A stretch of DNA of 64,000 nt from an uncultured Sutterella sp. (GTDB lineage: Bacteria; Pseudomonadota; Gammaproteobacteria; Burkholderiales; Burkholderiaceae_F): assembly GCA_900754475.1 (NCBI GenBank), contig CAAECY010000078.1, forward strand, positions 1 through 64,000, read 5' to 3'. Shown here one piece after another: positions 41,747 through 51,015 of the stretch (within the stretch, counting starts at the first letter, position 1; each line of letters begins with the position of its first letter). A model generated the notes under the pieces. That model ran no database searches and was not told the DNA's origin. It saw nothing but the letters and a program-made list of their open reading frames with translations. A program made the position numbers and the translations under genes.

Positions 41747-41933
41747 AGTTGCTCCGAGAAAAATGCACCGCCGGGAAAGAACGGTGCGGGACGAAATGGA
41801 AACGTTGAGGCGGAGACCGCCTTCGCGTCAATGGTGTTCTGGGCCGCCTCGGTCGCGCCGGGCGCCTCGGCGGCTCTTCGTGGTTTCGGTGCCGCGTGCC
41901 GAAGGCACGCACATGACGGCAAGTGTAGCGCTA

Positions 41934-42566
41934 TTAGCTTTTCTTGGTCGGTTCCGCCTCCGATTTGGAGGTCCCGGAAGGCGTCATGACGCCGAGAGAG
42001 AGGTGGAATTTCAGCGCCTCGTCGACCGTCACGTGGGAGGGATGGAGAGCCGAGCGGCGGGTCATCACCACGTAACCCGACGTGGGGTTCGGGGCCGTGG
42101 GCACGTAGACCGTGACGAGGTCCGGCATGTCGAGCGTCGCGCGCGTGGCTTCCGAGGGGGTCGACACGGTGAAGCCGTAGGTCCACTGGCCCTTGTTGGG
42201 GAATTCGATGAGCACGACCTCCTTGAAGCTCTCCGTCTGATCGGAAAGCAGGGTCGAGGTGATCTGCTTGGCGCCCGAGTAGAGCGGACGCACGAGGGGA
42301 ATGCGGTTGAGGAACGCCTCCCAGAGGCGCAGCACCCACTGGCCGATGAAGTTCGCAGCGAGGATGCCCGTGACGAACACGGCGACGGCCGCCATCACGA
42401 GGCCGATCCCCGGGACGTGCATGCCGATGAACGCGTCGGGACGCAGGTGCGGGGGCAGCGCTTCGACGATCGAGTCGCTCCAGCGGATGATGGTTTCGAG
42501 CACCCAGAAGGTGACGGCGAGCGGGATCCAGAGCAGGAGCCCGGCGGTGAAATATTTTTTAAGCAT
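41934..42566 (-). CDS. DUF502 membrane protein
   Basis: This 210-residue protein starts MLKKYFTAGLLLWIPLAVTF and has two transmembrane segments (about 6-26 and 50-76) followed by a cytoplasmic or periplasmic domain with the family motifs NRIPLVRPLYSGAKQI and VLIEFPNKGQWTYGF. The DUF502 family is widespread, and no function is established. Its place between fmdB and aspS is conserved in Burkholderiales. I chose the ATG at 42566; an upstream GTG at 42611 lies inside the fmdB terminator. Confidence 0.88.
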   Translation of the reverse strand: MLKKYFTAGLLLWIPLAVTFWVLETIIRWSDSIVEALPPHLRPDAFIGMHVPGIGLVMAAVAVFVTGILAANFIGQWVLRLWEAFLNRIPLVRPLYSGAKQITSTLLSDQTESFKEVVLIEFPNKGQWTYGFTVSTPSEATRATLDMPDLVTVYVPTAPNPTSGYVVMTRRSALHPSHVTVDEALKFHLSLGVMTPSGTSKSEAEPTKKS

Positions 42567-42587
42567 TGAGGCGGGCAAACAAGAAAA

Positions 42588-42630
42588 AAGCCGCGTTTCG
42601 GCGCTCTTCACGGCGCGATGAACGCGGCTT
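42588..42630 (-). terminator. terminator of the fmdB gene
   Basis: AAGCCGCGTT and AACGCGGCTT form a 10 bp stem with a 23 nt loop. On the minus strand six T follow. It lies between the fmdB stop and the DUF502 start, so the latter probably relies on readthrough or its own promoter. Confidence 0.75.
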
Positions 42631-42651
42631 TCGGAGACTCCCCGAAGGGCG

Positions 42652-42876
42652 TCACTTACCGGGTTTGGCGTGCGAAGCGGGCAACGCCTTGTGGCCGCCG
42701 TTGAAGTCGGTGGCGGCCCAACCGTTCCCCTTGAGCTCGAACCCGGGAGCGGAGAGCTCTTTGCGGAACGTGTCCTTGCCGCACTTCGGGCAGGTCGTCA
42801 GGGGCTTGTCGCTCATCTTCTGCAGGAAGTCCTTTTCGAACCCGCAGGAGGCGCATTTATAAGCGTAAATCGGCAT
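42652..42876 (-). CDS. FmdB-family zinc-ribbon protein
   Basis: This 74-residue protein starts with the canonical MPIYAYKCASCG and has two CxxC pairs (YKCASCG and TTCPKCG) forming a zinc ribbon. The C-terminus (SAPGFELKGNGWAATDF) is also typical. FmdB was proposed as a transcriptional regulator of formamidase; most family members have no known role. The open frame runs 10 residues upstream, but the ATG at 42876 is the family start. Confidence 0.9.
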   Translation of the reverse strand: MPIYAYKCASCGFEKDFLQKMSDKPLTTCPKCGKDTFRKELSAPGFELKGNGWAATDFNGGHKALPASHAKPGK

Positions 42877-43019
42877 CTTTTTCTGGGGCGGCGAAGCGCC
42901 CCGCATGGAACCAGTGAGAACTGCCGATTATACGGAAAACGCGCCGGGGATGATTGCCCCGGCGCGCCCCGTGCGTCGTTCGGGGCGGCCTTGCGCGGCG
43001 CCCCGAACAACCGTTCGAC

Positions 43020-45071
43020 TCAGTCCTCCTCGTCTTTGCGTTGGAATTTCGACGCGAGTTCGGCCTGTTTCTGGGCGGGAACGGGCTGATAGGCCTCAAG
43101 TTCCATCGACCAGGCGCCCGTACCCTGCGTGATCGCGTGGAGTCGCGTGGCGTAGCCGTCGAGTTCCGAGAGCGGCGCGGTGCCGAGAATCACCATGAGC
43201 CCGCCCGGCAGGTTTTCCGTGCCGCTCACCTGGCCGCGGCGGCTCGAGAGGTCGCCGACGATGTCGCCCATGTAGGATTCGGGGGCGGTGATTTCGAGTC
43301 GGACGATCGGTTCGAGGACCTGAGGTTCGGACTTCGCGAGGGCGTCGAGGAAAGCCTTGCGGCCCGCGGAGACGAAGGCCACTTCCTTCGAGTCCACGGG
43401 GTGGCTCTTGCCGTCGTAGACCGTGACGCGCACGTCCTGGATGGGGTAGCCCGCAACGAAGCCCGTGTCGAGCACTTCGCGAACGCCCTTTTCAACGGCG
43501 GGAATGAGGTTGTAGGGAATCGCACCCCCCTTCACCTCGTCGACGAACTCGAACCCGGCGCCGCGCGGCAGGGGCGCGATGCGCAGATAGACTTCGCCGA
43601 ACTGACCCGCGCCGCCCGTCTGCTTCTTGTGGCGGGCGTGCCCTTCGGCGGGCGCCGAGACGGTTTCCCGATACGGAATCGAGGGCGTGGAGGTTTCGAC
43701 TTCGAGCTTGAAGTTGATCTTCATGCGGTCGAGAATCGAGCGCACGTGCATGTCGGTCAAGCCCCGGATGACGGTTTCGTTGAGCACCGTGTCGTGGTCG
43801 ACCGCCATCGTCGGATCTTCCGACTGCATCTTGGCGAGCACTTCGCTCATGCGGCTTTCGTCGCCTCGGCGCGCGGGCTTCACCGCAAGGCCGTACATGG
43901 GCTTCGGGAAGTCGATCGGACGCATATGTACGCCCGTGAGGGCCGGGTCGCCGTGGATGACGGAGCCGTAGCAGAGTTCGTCGATCTTCGCGAGAGCGCC
44001 GATGTCCCCGGGCGAGAGGCGATCCGTTTCGGCCGTGTTCTTGCCCTGCAGGATGAGCGGGTGAGCGGCCTTGACGGGCTTTTTCTCGTCGTCGACGTAG
44101 AGGACGGAATCCTTCGTGATCGTGCCCTGATGCACGCGGAAGACGCCGATTTTGCCGATGTAGGGGTCGTTCACGATCTTGAAGACCTGTGCGACGACGG
44201 GCAGATCCTTGTCGGGCTTCGTCACGAAGGGCGTGCCGTCGGCATTGAGGAAGAGCGCGTCGTTGGCTTCGGCCGGACTCGGCAGATGGCGGATGATCAC
44301 CTTCATGAAGTCGCGGATGCCGATGAGGTTCTTCGCGGAGACGAAGCACACCGGAATCACGTGTCCTTCGCGCAGCGCCTTCGTAACGAGCGGATGCAAA
44401 AGACGCGGGTCGACGTTCCCTTCTTCGAGGTAGCGCTCGAGCATCGCGTCGTCTTCTTCGACGATTTTTTCAATGAACGCGCGGTGAACTTCTTCGACGC
44501 TCATGATGTCCGCGTCGCCTTCGTCGCGGTCGAAGCAGTCGATCACGCGGGTGCGGTTCTTGGTCGGCAGGTTGATGGGAAGCACGCCCGGCCCCCAGAT
44601 TTCCTGCATTTCCTTCAGCAGCCCGACGAGGTCCGCATTGGGATCTTCGAACTTGTTGACGACGATCATGCGGCAGAGGTTGCGGTCCTTGGCGGCCTGC
44701 ATCATGCGGCGCGTGAGCATCTCGACGCCTTGCGTCGCGTCGACGACCGCGGCCACGGATTTGACGGCGTCGAGTGCCGAGAGGTCCTGACCGAGGTAGT
44801 CCGAGTACCCCGGGGTGTCGAGCACGTGGATGCGAACCGGAGTGAGGTCGGGCATGGCCGTATCGATGTGGGCGACGGCCAGACGCACCGAGTGACCCAC
44901 CTGCTTTTCAAGCGGATCGTTGTCGCACATCGTGTTCCCTTTCTCGACGGTGCCGAGCTCGGGAATCATGCCGGAGCGGTAGAGCATGGCTTCGATCAGC
45001 GACGTTTTGCCGCAGGAGCCGTGTCCTACCAACGCTAGGGTACGAAGGTTTTCCGTGAGGTAGTTGCTCAT
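43020..45071 (-). CDS. elongation factor G-like GTPase (EF-G paralogue)
   Basis: This 683-residue translational GTPase has the EF-G domain layout: G domain (about 5-275), domain II, and domains III-V. G1 reads GHGSCGKT (16-23), G3 is DTPGYSDYLGQ and G4 is NKFED. In G3 the catalytic His of EF-G (DTPGH) is Tyr, which is characteristic of the EF-G-like paralogue family and suggests slower or different GTP hydrolysis. Domain IV carries SAPAEGHARHKKQTGGAGQ. Start at 45071 has GAGGAGG upstream. Cellular role unknown; the true fusA is presumably elsewhere with rpsG/tuf. Confidence 0.9.
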   Translation of the reverse strand: MSNYLTENLRTLALVGHGSCGKTSLIEAMLYRSGMIPELGTVEKGNTMCDNDPLEKQVGHSVRLAVAHIDTAMPDLTPVRIHVLDTPGYSDYLGQDLSALDAVKSVAAVVDATQGVEMLTRRMMQAAKDRNLCRMIVVNKFEDPNADLVGLLKEMQEIWGPGVLPINLPTKNRTRVIDCFDRDEGDADIMSVEEVHRAFIEKIVEEDDAMLERYLEEGNVDPRLLHPLVTKALREGHVIPVCFVSAKNLIGIRDFMKVIIRHLPSPAEANDALFLNADGTPFVTKPDKDLPVVAQVFKIVNDPYIGKIGVFRVHQGTITKDSVLYVDDEKKPVKAAHPLILQGKNTAETDRLSPGDIGALAKIDELCYGSVIHGDPALTGVHMRPIDFPKPMYGLAVKPARRGDESRMSEVLAKMQSEDPTMAVDHDTVLNETVIRGLTDMHVRSILDRMKINFKLEVETSTPSIPYRETVSAPAEGHARHKKQTGGAGQFGEVYLRIAPLPRGAGFEFVDEVKGGAIPYNLIPAVEKGVREVLDTGFVAGYPIQDVRVTVYDGKSHPVDSKEVAFVSAGRKAFLDALAKSEPQVLEPIVRLEITAPESYMGDIVGDLSSRRGQVSGTENLPGGLMVILGTAPLSELDGYATRLHAITQGTGAWSMELEAYQPVPAQKQAELASKFQRKDEED

Positions 45072-45217
45072 GATCATCCTCCTCAAGTCGATGAAGCGTG
45101 TTCAACCATTCTGCGCCTGTGCGAACGGTTCGACCATGAGAAGGACTACGGGGTTGACGAAGATCGCAGATGCGGTTTGCGAGTCTTGCGTCGTGCGTGC
45201 GAACGGTGAGAGACTCG

Positions 45218-46627
45218 TCAGGATGTGCCCCGTCGGGGCGCACGCTCAAGGGGGAGCGTGAAGCGTACGACGAGGCCCGTACGACCGTCGGTGCGGTTGG
45301 AGGCTTCGAGGCGCCCCTTGTGGGCTTCGACGCACTTTTGCGCGATCGCAAGCCCGAGGCCGAACCCCGTACCGGTCGATTCGCGCTTGCCCCGAACGAA
45401 GGGGCGAAAGAGGTCGGGGAGTTCTTCGGGCGGCACGCCGGGGCCTTCGTCCCGGCAGAGAAGAACGAGCGTTCGATCGTGCCATTGCGCTTCGAGTGCG
45501 AGTACGCCCCCTTCGGGCGTGAAGCGAATGGCGTTGCGCACGACGTTGTCGATCGCGCGCAGGAGCGCGGGACCGTCGCCGAGCAGCTCGGCGCCTTCGA
45601 GGAGGCCCGACCCCCAGTTCGTCTCGACGCGTACGGCCCGGGTCTCGGCTTCGAAGAGCGCGTTGTCGCCCGCTTCGCCGAGAAGCGCTTCGACGTCGAC
45701 GGGAGCTTCGTGCAGTCCGGCGTTGTTTTCAAGGCGCGCGTACGTGAGAAGCGCCTCGATCAACCGATCGATGGAGGCGACCTCCTTTTCGATGCGGTCC
45801 AGACTCGGGGCGACGCGCGCCGGGTCGCGTCGCGCCAGTGCGAGCGCCACGTCGATGCGGGCGAGGGGGCTGCGTACTTCGTGGCTCACGTCGTGAAAGA
45901 GACGGCGCTGCCGCTCGATGAGTCCTTCGATGCGTTCGGCCATTTGGTCGAACACGCGGGCGAGCGTGGCGATTTCGTCGTCCGCGGGCCCGATGCTCGC
46001 TTCGACGCGGGTCTTCAGTTCGCCGAGCGAGAAGCGTTCCATCGCCTGATCGAGCCGCCGCAGGGGACAGGTGTAGTAGAGCGCGAGCACCCAGGCGACG
46101 CCGAAGACGATGAGGGTCGTCAAGAGGCCGATGAGGACCAGCGGAAGGCCGCGCAGCTGCACCGGGAAAAAGCGGATTTTGAGGGGGATCGGATTCGTGC
46201 GCGTCGCGAACACCATGTAGGGGTGGCCGGCGATTTCGATCGTACGCACGGCGCCTTCGTCGGATTCGTTGGCGGGGAGGCGCCCTTCTTCCTTCAGGGC
46301 GGCGAGCATCTCGAGCGCGAGTTGCGGCACGGGGCGCCCGCTCAGCTCCCGCCCGTTTTCGGCGAGCAGATACACCGTCGGATTGTGGTTCGAGGGGCTC
46401 GTCAGCCAGTCGACGAGCCCGGTTTCGCCCCCGTACCGGTAGGCGAGAAGCGCCGTTTCAACCGACTTTTGGCCGCTCACGCGCCAGTCGATCGTCCCGA
46501 TGCCGAAGTCCTGCTTGCGGGTGAGGTACGCCGTCACGGAAACGAGTGCGGCGGTTGCGAGGATCACGACCGTGAGGCCCGCGAAAAGCCTCCAAAAGAG
46601 GCTGCGAAACGAAGGACGCAAGTACAT
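45218..46627 (-). CDS. sensor histidine kinase (CpxA/RstB type)
   Basis: This 469-residue membrane kinase has two transmembrane segments (about 13-33 and 160-185) flanking a periplasmic sensor of about 125 residues, a HAMP domain (about 186-240), the phospho-acceptor H249 in FHDVSHEVRSPLARID and an ATPase domain with N box (DNVVRNAIRFTPEGG), G1 (DEGPGVP) and G2 (GTGFGLGLAI). The H box resembles CpxA. Its gene follows the response regulator by 36 nt and the pair is divergent from the MacAB operon, its likely target. Confidence 0.93.
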   Translation of the reverse strand: MYLRPSFRSLFWRLFAGLTVVILATAALVSVTAYLTRKQDFGIGTIDWRVSGQKSVETALLAYRYGGETGLVDWLTSPSNHNPTVYLLAENGRELSGRPVPQLALEMLAALKEEGRLPANESDEGAVRTIEIAGHPYMVFATRTNPIPLKIRFFPVQLRGLPLVLIGLLTTLIVFGVAWVLALYYTCPLRRLDQAMERFSLGELKTRVEASIGPADDEIATLARVFDQMAERIEGLIERQRRLFHDVSHEVRSPLARIDVALALARRDPARVAPSLDRIEKEVASIDRLIEALLTYARLENNAGLHEAPVDVEALLGEAGDNALFEAETRAVRVETNWGSGLLEGAELLGDGPALLRAIDNVVRNAIRFTPEGGVLALEAQWHDRTLVLLCRDEGPGVPPEELPDLFRPFVRGKRESTGTGFGLGLAIAQKCVEAHKGRLEASNRTDGRTGLVVRFTLPLERAPRRGTS

Positions 46628-46663
46628 GAGTGCGGACCTCGGGCCGAAACGCGCGCTGTGCGC

Positions 46664-47371
46664 TTATGCGGGGACGTCGGGGTGGACGACGAGCTGGTAG
46701 CCGATGCCGCGGATGCTGTCGATCGTGACGGCTTTGCCGACGACGGCCGCGAGCTTGTGGCGAACCGAGGAGACGTGCACGTCGATGGCGCGATCGTACG
46801 GTCCCATCGTGCGGCCGAGCACGCGCGGGTAGATGTCTTCCTTCGGGACGGGCTTGCCGATCTGACGCGCGAGGAGTTCGAGGAGCGAAAATTCGGTCGT
46901 CGTCAGGTCGATCGGGCGGTCGTTCGCCGTGACCGTTCGGGAGGTCGACGAAATGGTGAGGGGGCCGGCCGAGAGGGGCATGCCCGGCGTGCCCCAGCGG
47001 CTCGCGCGCCTCAGAATCGCGTTGATGCGCGCGACGAGTTCGCGCGGCGGGCAGGGTTTGGCGACGTAGTCGTCAGCTCCGAGCTCCAGACCGATGATGC
47101 GCTCGATCGGATCGCCCTTGGCGGTGAGCATCAGAACGGGCACGGCGTTCCTGCTTCGGATTTCGCGCAGCACGTCGATGCCGTTCATGCCGGGCATCAT
47201 CACGTCGAGAACGACCAAGTCGAAGTCGCCCAGAGCGAGTCGATGAAGACCGTCGGGGCCGTCGTTCGCGCCTTCCGCTTCGAAGCCTTCGAGGGTGAGG
47301 TAGTCGACAAGCAGAGTGACGAGCTCCACGTCGTCGTCGACGAGCAGGATGCGTCGGGGCTTTTTGTCCAT
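46664..47371 (-). CDS. OmpR-family response regulator (CpxR-like)
   Basis: This 235-residue protein has an N-terminal receiver domain with acidic pocket D12-D13-D14, phospho-acceptor D56 in VVLDVMMPGMNG, T83-A84 and K in DDYVAKP. A C-terminal winged helix (about 135-230) reads LTTTEFSLLELLARQIGKPV, DRAIDVHVSSVRHKL and IRGIGYQLV. It pairs with the kinase downstream. The divergent exporter genes across the 204 nt intergenic region are the probable regulon. Confidence 0.94.
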   Translation of the reverse strand: MDKKPRRILLVDDDVELVTLLVDYLTLEGFEAEGANDGPDGLHRLALGDFDLVVLDVMMPGMNGIDVLREIRSRNAVPVLMLTAKGDPIERIIGLELGADDYVAKPCPPRELVARINAILRRASRWGTPGMPLSAGPLTISSTSRTVTANDRPIDLTTTEFSLLELLARQIGKPVPKEDIYPRVLGRTMGPYDRAIDVHVSSVRHKLAAVVGKAVTIDSIRGIGYQLVVHPDVPA

Positions 47372-47575
47372 GGCGAGAATGTAAAGATGCGGGTGGAATT
47401 TGAACGAGATCGGGGTCTTCGGAAGATCTTAACAAAGCGTTCGGAGCTTTTTGTTACGTTCGCCCGTCGGAACTTTAACGAGGGCTAAGGTTTCTTGACG
47501 GAACGCTATTGCACAATGCAGGTGTGGAAACGGCCGCAGACGCTTCGGGCGGCCTCATAAGGATATTCGGACACC
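47372..47575. promoter_or_regulatory. divergent control region of the two-component system and exporter
   Basis: This 204 nt region has no gene. A TTGACG (47495-47500) could be a -35 for the plus strand, without a convincing -10. Short T-rich blocks (CTTTTTGTTACG, TTAACAAAGCG, TTTAACG) recur, as expected for OmpR-type direct repeats, but I could not define a clean consensus. Confidence 0.35.
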
Positions 47576-49015
47576 ATGACAACAACTCGACTGGTTCTCC
47601 CGGCGCTCGCGGCACTGCTCGTCGCGGGTTGTGCCGTGACGCCTCCCGACACGGACAAGCTCGCCCGGGACGTGACGCCGAGCGCGTGGAGCGCGGGCGT
47701 CGAAACGGGCGAAATCGAGAGCTTCCGGGACTTCTGGACGCGCTGGAACGATCCCGTGCTCGTCGCGCTGATCGAACGCGCGCAGGCCGCCAACACCGAC
47801 GTGCTCGGAGCGGAAGCGAATCTTCGCGCGGCCCGCGCCTCGCTCACCCGAGCCAACGCGGCGCTCTGGCCTACGGCCGAACTCAATGCGGGAACGAATC
47901 GCAACCGGGCGAACGGTCGCACGACGACGGGCTACGACGCGGGGCTTTCGGGCTCGTGGACCCTGAACCTTGCGGGGTCGCGCTACTTCAGCGCTTCGGC
48001 GGAAGAAGCGTCCGTGCGCGCGTACGAACTGACGCTCGCCGACGTGCGGGAAATGGTGGCCGCGGAAACGGCCCAGGCGTACGTCAACATGCGCGCGGCC
48101 GAAGCGAGCCTCGAGATCACCCGCCGCAGCATCGCCAACTACGCCGAGACGGCCAAGACCGCCGACTGGCAGTACCGGGCCGGCATGGGGAGTGCTTCGG
48201 AAGCCGAGGACGCGCTCACGCAGCTCGCGTCCGCGCGTGCCCGGGTGCCTCAACTCGAAGCGAGCATCGAACAGTACAAAAACGCGCTTGCGCGCCTCAC
48301 GGCGCAGCCCGTCGACGCCCTGGATTTCGGCGCTTCGGGCGCGATTCCCGTGCCGCCCGACGGAGCGCGCGTCATGATGCCCGCCGAACTGCTCGAACGC
48401 CGACCCGACGTGCGCAGTGCTCTGCGTTCGCTCGAAGGGGCGGTTCTGACGCTCAAAAGCGCCAAGAGCGACTGGTTCCCGACCCTCGGATTGACGGGGA
48501 ACATCGGTACGGACGCGGCCACCGTGGGTGCGCTCGGTGCGAGCGGCACCGGCGTGGCGGGGCTTGCCGCCGCGCTGACGCTGCCGGTACTCAACTGGGG
48601 GTCGCTCGTCGCCGCCGAAGAAACGGCCGCGGCCGAGCTCGACCGACAGCGCGCGAATTACGTCTCGGTGTTGCTCTCGGCTCTGGAGAACACGCAAAAC
48701 GCCCTGACGGGGATCGAGAGTTCGCAGCGACGCGAGCGCGACCTGAGTCTTGCCGTCGAACACGCGCGTTCGGCCGCGACGCTCGCCAAGCTCGAATACA
48801 ACGCCGGGATCGGCGACTACACGATGGTCCTTTCGACCGAGCGAACGCTGCTCGGTGCGGAAGACACGGAGCTCTCGAACCGCGCCGAGCGCGCGAACAA
48901 CTACATCATGCTCTACCGCGCCGTCGGGGGCGGTTGGGCCGTCGGAGAAGCCGAACGTGAAAAATCGGCCGCGCAACGCACTTCCGACGACGTGACGGAA
49001 TCGAAGAAGGAATAA
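47576..49015 (+). CDS. outer-membrane factor lipoprotein (NodT/OprM family)
   Basis: This 479-residue TolC-like outer-membrane channel has a lipoprotein signal with lipobox VAGC (C19 in LLVAGCAVTP). It has two homologous halves: AEANLRAARASLTRANAALWP begins the first and LRSLEGAVLTLKSAKSDWFP the second, with LTLPVLNWGSLVAAEE and LEYNAGIGDYTMVLS near the ends. It provides the exit duct for the MacAB-like pump encoded downstream; the membrane-fusion gene starts 5 nt later. The C-terminal 25 residues are a charged tail. Confidence 0.93.
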   Translation: MTTTRLVLPALAALLVAGCAVTPPDTDKLARDVTPSAWSAGVETGEIESFRDFWTRWNDPVLVALIERAQAANTDVLGAEANLRAARASLTRANAALWPTAELNAGTNRNRANGRTTTGYDAGLSGSWTLNLAGSRYFSASAEEASVRAYELTLADVREMVAAETAQAYVNMRAAEASLEITRRSIANYAETAKTADWQYRAGMGSASEAEDALTQLASARARVPQLEASIEQYKNALARLTAQPVDALDFGASGAIPVPPDGARVMMPAELLERRPDVRSALRSLEGAVLTLKSAKSDWFPTLGLTGNIGTDAATVGALGASGTGVAGLAAALTLPVLNWGSLVAAEETAAAELDRQRANYVSVLLSALENTQNALTGIESSQRRERDLSLAVEHARSAATLAKLEYNAGIGDYTMVLSTERTLLGAEDTELSNRAERANNYIMLYRAVGGGWAVGEAEREKSAAQRTSDDVTESKKE

Positions 49016-49020
49016 GAACC

Positions 49021-50304
49021 ATGACCGAAAAGGAAAAACAGACGAAAACCGCCCGCGAGCTGCTCGACGACGGGCGCCGTCGGCCCTGGTACGTGCGCGC
49101 GGCCGTTTGGGGGACTGTGGTCGCCCTCGCGGGTGCGGGCGGGTGGTATTGGTACGCGTCGAAGGACGCGGGCGCCAGCCCCTCCTACGTCACCGAAACG
49201 GTCGAGCGCGGCAACCTATCCGTGACGGTTTCCGCGGACGGCACGCTCAATCCGATGCGTACCGTGACGCTCGGCTCCGAACTCTCGGGGATCGTCCGCG
49301 AGGTGAACGTCGACGTGAACGACGAGGTCGTCGAAGGTCAGACGCTGATCGAACTCGACACCCGCAACCTCGAAGCGAAAGTGGCGAGCGCGCGCGCGAG
49401 TCTGACGAGCGCCAAGGCGCAGCTTGCGGAAAGCCGGGCGACCCTCAACGAGGCGGAACTCCGCTACAAGCGCATGAAGGAACTCAACCGCCTTTCCGAA
49501 GGCAAGATGCCCTCGGCGGCGGACTTGGACCAGCAGCAGGCGGCCGTCAAGACGGCGAGCGCCTCGGTGGACGTGGCCCGTGCGGCGATCGACGACGCGG
49601 AGGCGTCGCTTGCGACCGCGCAAACCGACCTTGAAAAGGCGCAGATCAAGTCGCCCATCAACGGGGTCGTTCTCGCGCGCTCGGTCGAACCGGGCTACGC
49701 CGTGGCGGCGAGCCTTCAGGCGGTCGAGCTTCTCAAGCTCGCGACGGACCTGCGGGAGCTCGAGTTGCGCGTCGACGTCGACGAAGCCGACATCGGCGTC
49801 GTGAAGACGGGGCAGACCGCGTACTTCACGGTGAGCTCGTACCCGAATCGTCGTTTCCCCGCGGAACTCAAGAAGGTGGCTTTCGGTTCGACCGAAACCG
49901 AAAACGTCGTCACCTACACGACGTACCTCAACGTCGACAACTCGGACCTCCTTCTGCGCCCGGGCATGACGGCTTCGGCCACGATTCTCACCGCCGAAAA
50001 GTCGGGCGTTCTGCTCGTGCCGAATTCGGCGCTGCGCTTCACGCCGCGCGCCGAAAAGTCGGCCCCCTCGGGCATGTCCGCCATGATGATGCGCGGCCCC
50101 CACGGCGGCGGCACGAAGAGCGCCAAGGAGGTGACGCAGCACGGCGAAGCCGAGCGAACGGTGTACGTGTTGAGAAACGGTCAGGCCGTCCCCGTGCAGG
50201 TGACGACGGGGCTGACGGACGGCGCCCGTACCGAAATCGTTTCGGGCGAACTGGCCGAAGGCGACGCCGTGGTGGTCGATCAGCGCCGCGCCGCCGCGAA
50301 GTAA
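49021..50304 (+). CDS. macA: MacA-like periplasmic membrane-fusion protein
   Basis: This 427-residue adaptor of a tripartite ABC exporter has one N-terminal membrane anchor (about 28-47, AAVWGTVVALAGAGGWYWY), a split lipoyl domain (SVTVSADGTLNPMRTVTLGSE and IKSPINGVVLARSVEPG), a helical hairpin (about 115-200) and beta-barrel domains. A His/Gly/Met-rich loop (about 335-365) is inserted near the membrane-proximal domain, as in MacA proteins. It sits between the outer-membrane channel gene and the ATPase gene. Confidence 0.93.
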   Translation: MTEKEKQTKTARELLDDGRRRPWYVRAAVWGTVVALAGAGGWYWYASKDAGASPSYVTETVERGNLSVTVSADGTLNPMRTVTLGSELSGIVREVNVDVNDEVVEGQTLIELDTRNLEAKVASARASLTSAKAQLAESRATLNEAELRYKRMKELNRLSEGKMPSAADLDQQQAAVKTASASVDVARAAIDDAEASLATAQTDLEKAQIKSPINGVVLARSVEPGYAVAASLQAVELLKLATDLRELELRVDVDEADIGVVKTGQTAYFTVSSYPNRRFPAELKKVAFGSTETENVVTYTTYLNVDNSDLLLRPGMTASATILTAEKSGVLLVPNSALRFTPRAEKSAPSGMSAMMMRGPHGGGTKSAKEVTQHGEAERTVYVLRNGQAVPVQVTTGLTDGARTEIVSGELAEGDAVVVDQRRAAAK

Positions 50305-50319
50305 GGGAGGCGACCGGAG

Positions 50320-51015
50320 ATGACGCCGCTCATCGAACTGCGAGGCATCGGGAAGCGCTACGGCACGGGCGAAGCCGCGTTCGTAGCCCTTCACGACATC
50401 GATTTGACGATCAACGAAGGCGAGTTCGTGGCCATCATGGGCCCTTCGGGCTCGGGGAAGTCGACCGTCATGAACATCATCGGGGCGCTCGACCGCCCCT
50501 CGTGGGGGGAGTACCTCTTTTCGGGGCTGCACGTCGAGAAGCTTTCGACCGACGAACGGGCGCTGTTGCGCCGGAAGTTCCTCGGATTCGTCTTCCAGGG
50601 CTTCAACCTGCTCGCGCGCACGACCGCACTCGAAAACGTCGAGCTGCCGCTCCTTTACCGAGGGTTGCCCGGGCGGGAGCGCCGAGAGCTTGCCATGGCG
50701 GCGCTTGAGCGCGTGGGGCTTGCGAACTGGGCGCACCACACGCCCGCGGAACTCTCGGGCGGGCAGCAGCAACGCGTGGCGATCGCGCGAGCCATCGTGA
50801 TCCGACCGAAGCTTCTCCTTGCCGACGAACCGACGGGGAGCCTCGACAGCGCCCGAAGCGTCGAGATCATGGAGCTTCTCTCCGAGTTGAACGCCGAGGA
50901 CGGCATTACGGTCGCGCTCGTGACGCACGAGCCCGACATGGCCGAGTACGCGCACCGCCACATCGTCTTCAAGGACGGGCATTTGATTCGGGACGACCAT
51001 CGGAGGACGGCATGA
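50320..51015 (+). CDS. macB: MacB-type ABC transporter ATPase
   Basis: This 231-residue ATPase corresponds to the N-terminal half of MacB or to LolD-like proteins. It has Walker [11 protein letters not shown]-loop FQGFNLLARTTALENVE, signature LSGGQQQR, Walker B LLLADEPTGSLDS and H-loop VTHEPD. In E. coli, MacB is one polypeptide with the permease; here the two parts are separate genes overlapping by ATGA. It probably exports macrolides, peptides or lipopeptides. Confidence 0.93.
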   Translation: MTPLIELRGIGKRYGTGEAAFVALHDIDLTINEGEFVAIMGPSGSGKSTVMNIIGALDRPSWGEYLFSGLHVEKLSTDERALLRRKFLGFVFQGFNLLARTTALENVELPLLYRGLPGRERRELAMAALERVGLANWAHHTPAELSGGQQQRVAIARAIVIRPKLLLADEPTGSLDSARSVEIMELLSELNAEDGITVALVTHEPDMAEYAHRHIVFKDGHLIRDDHRRTA

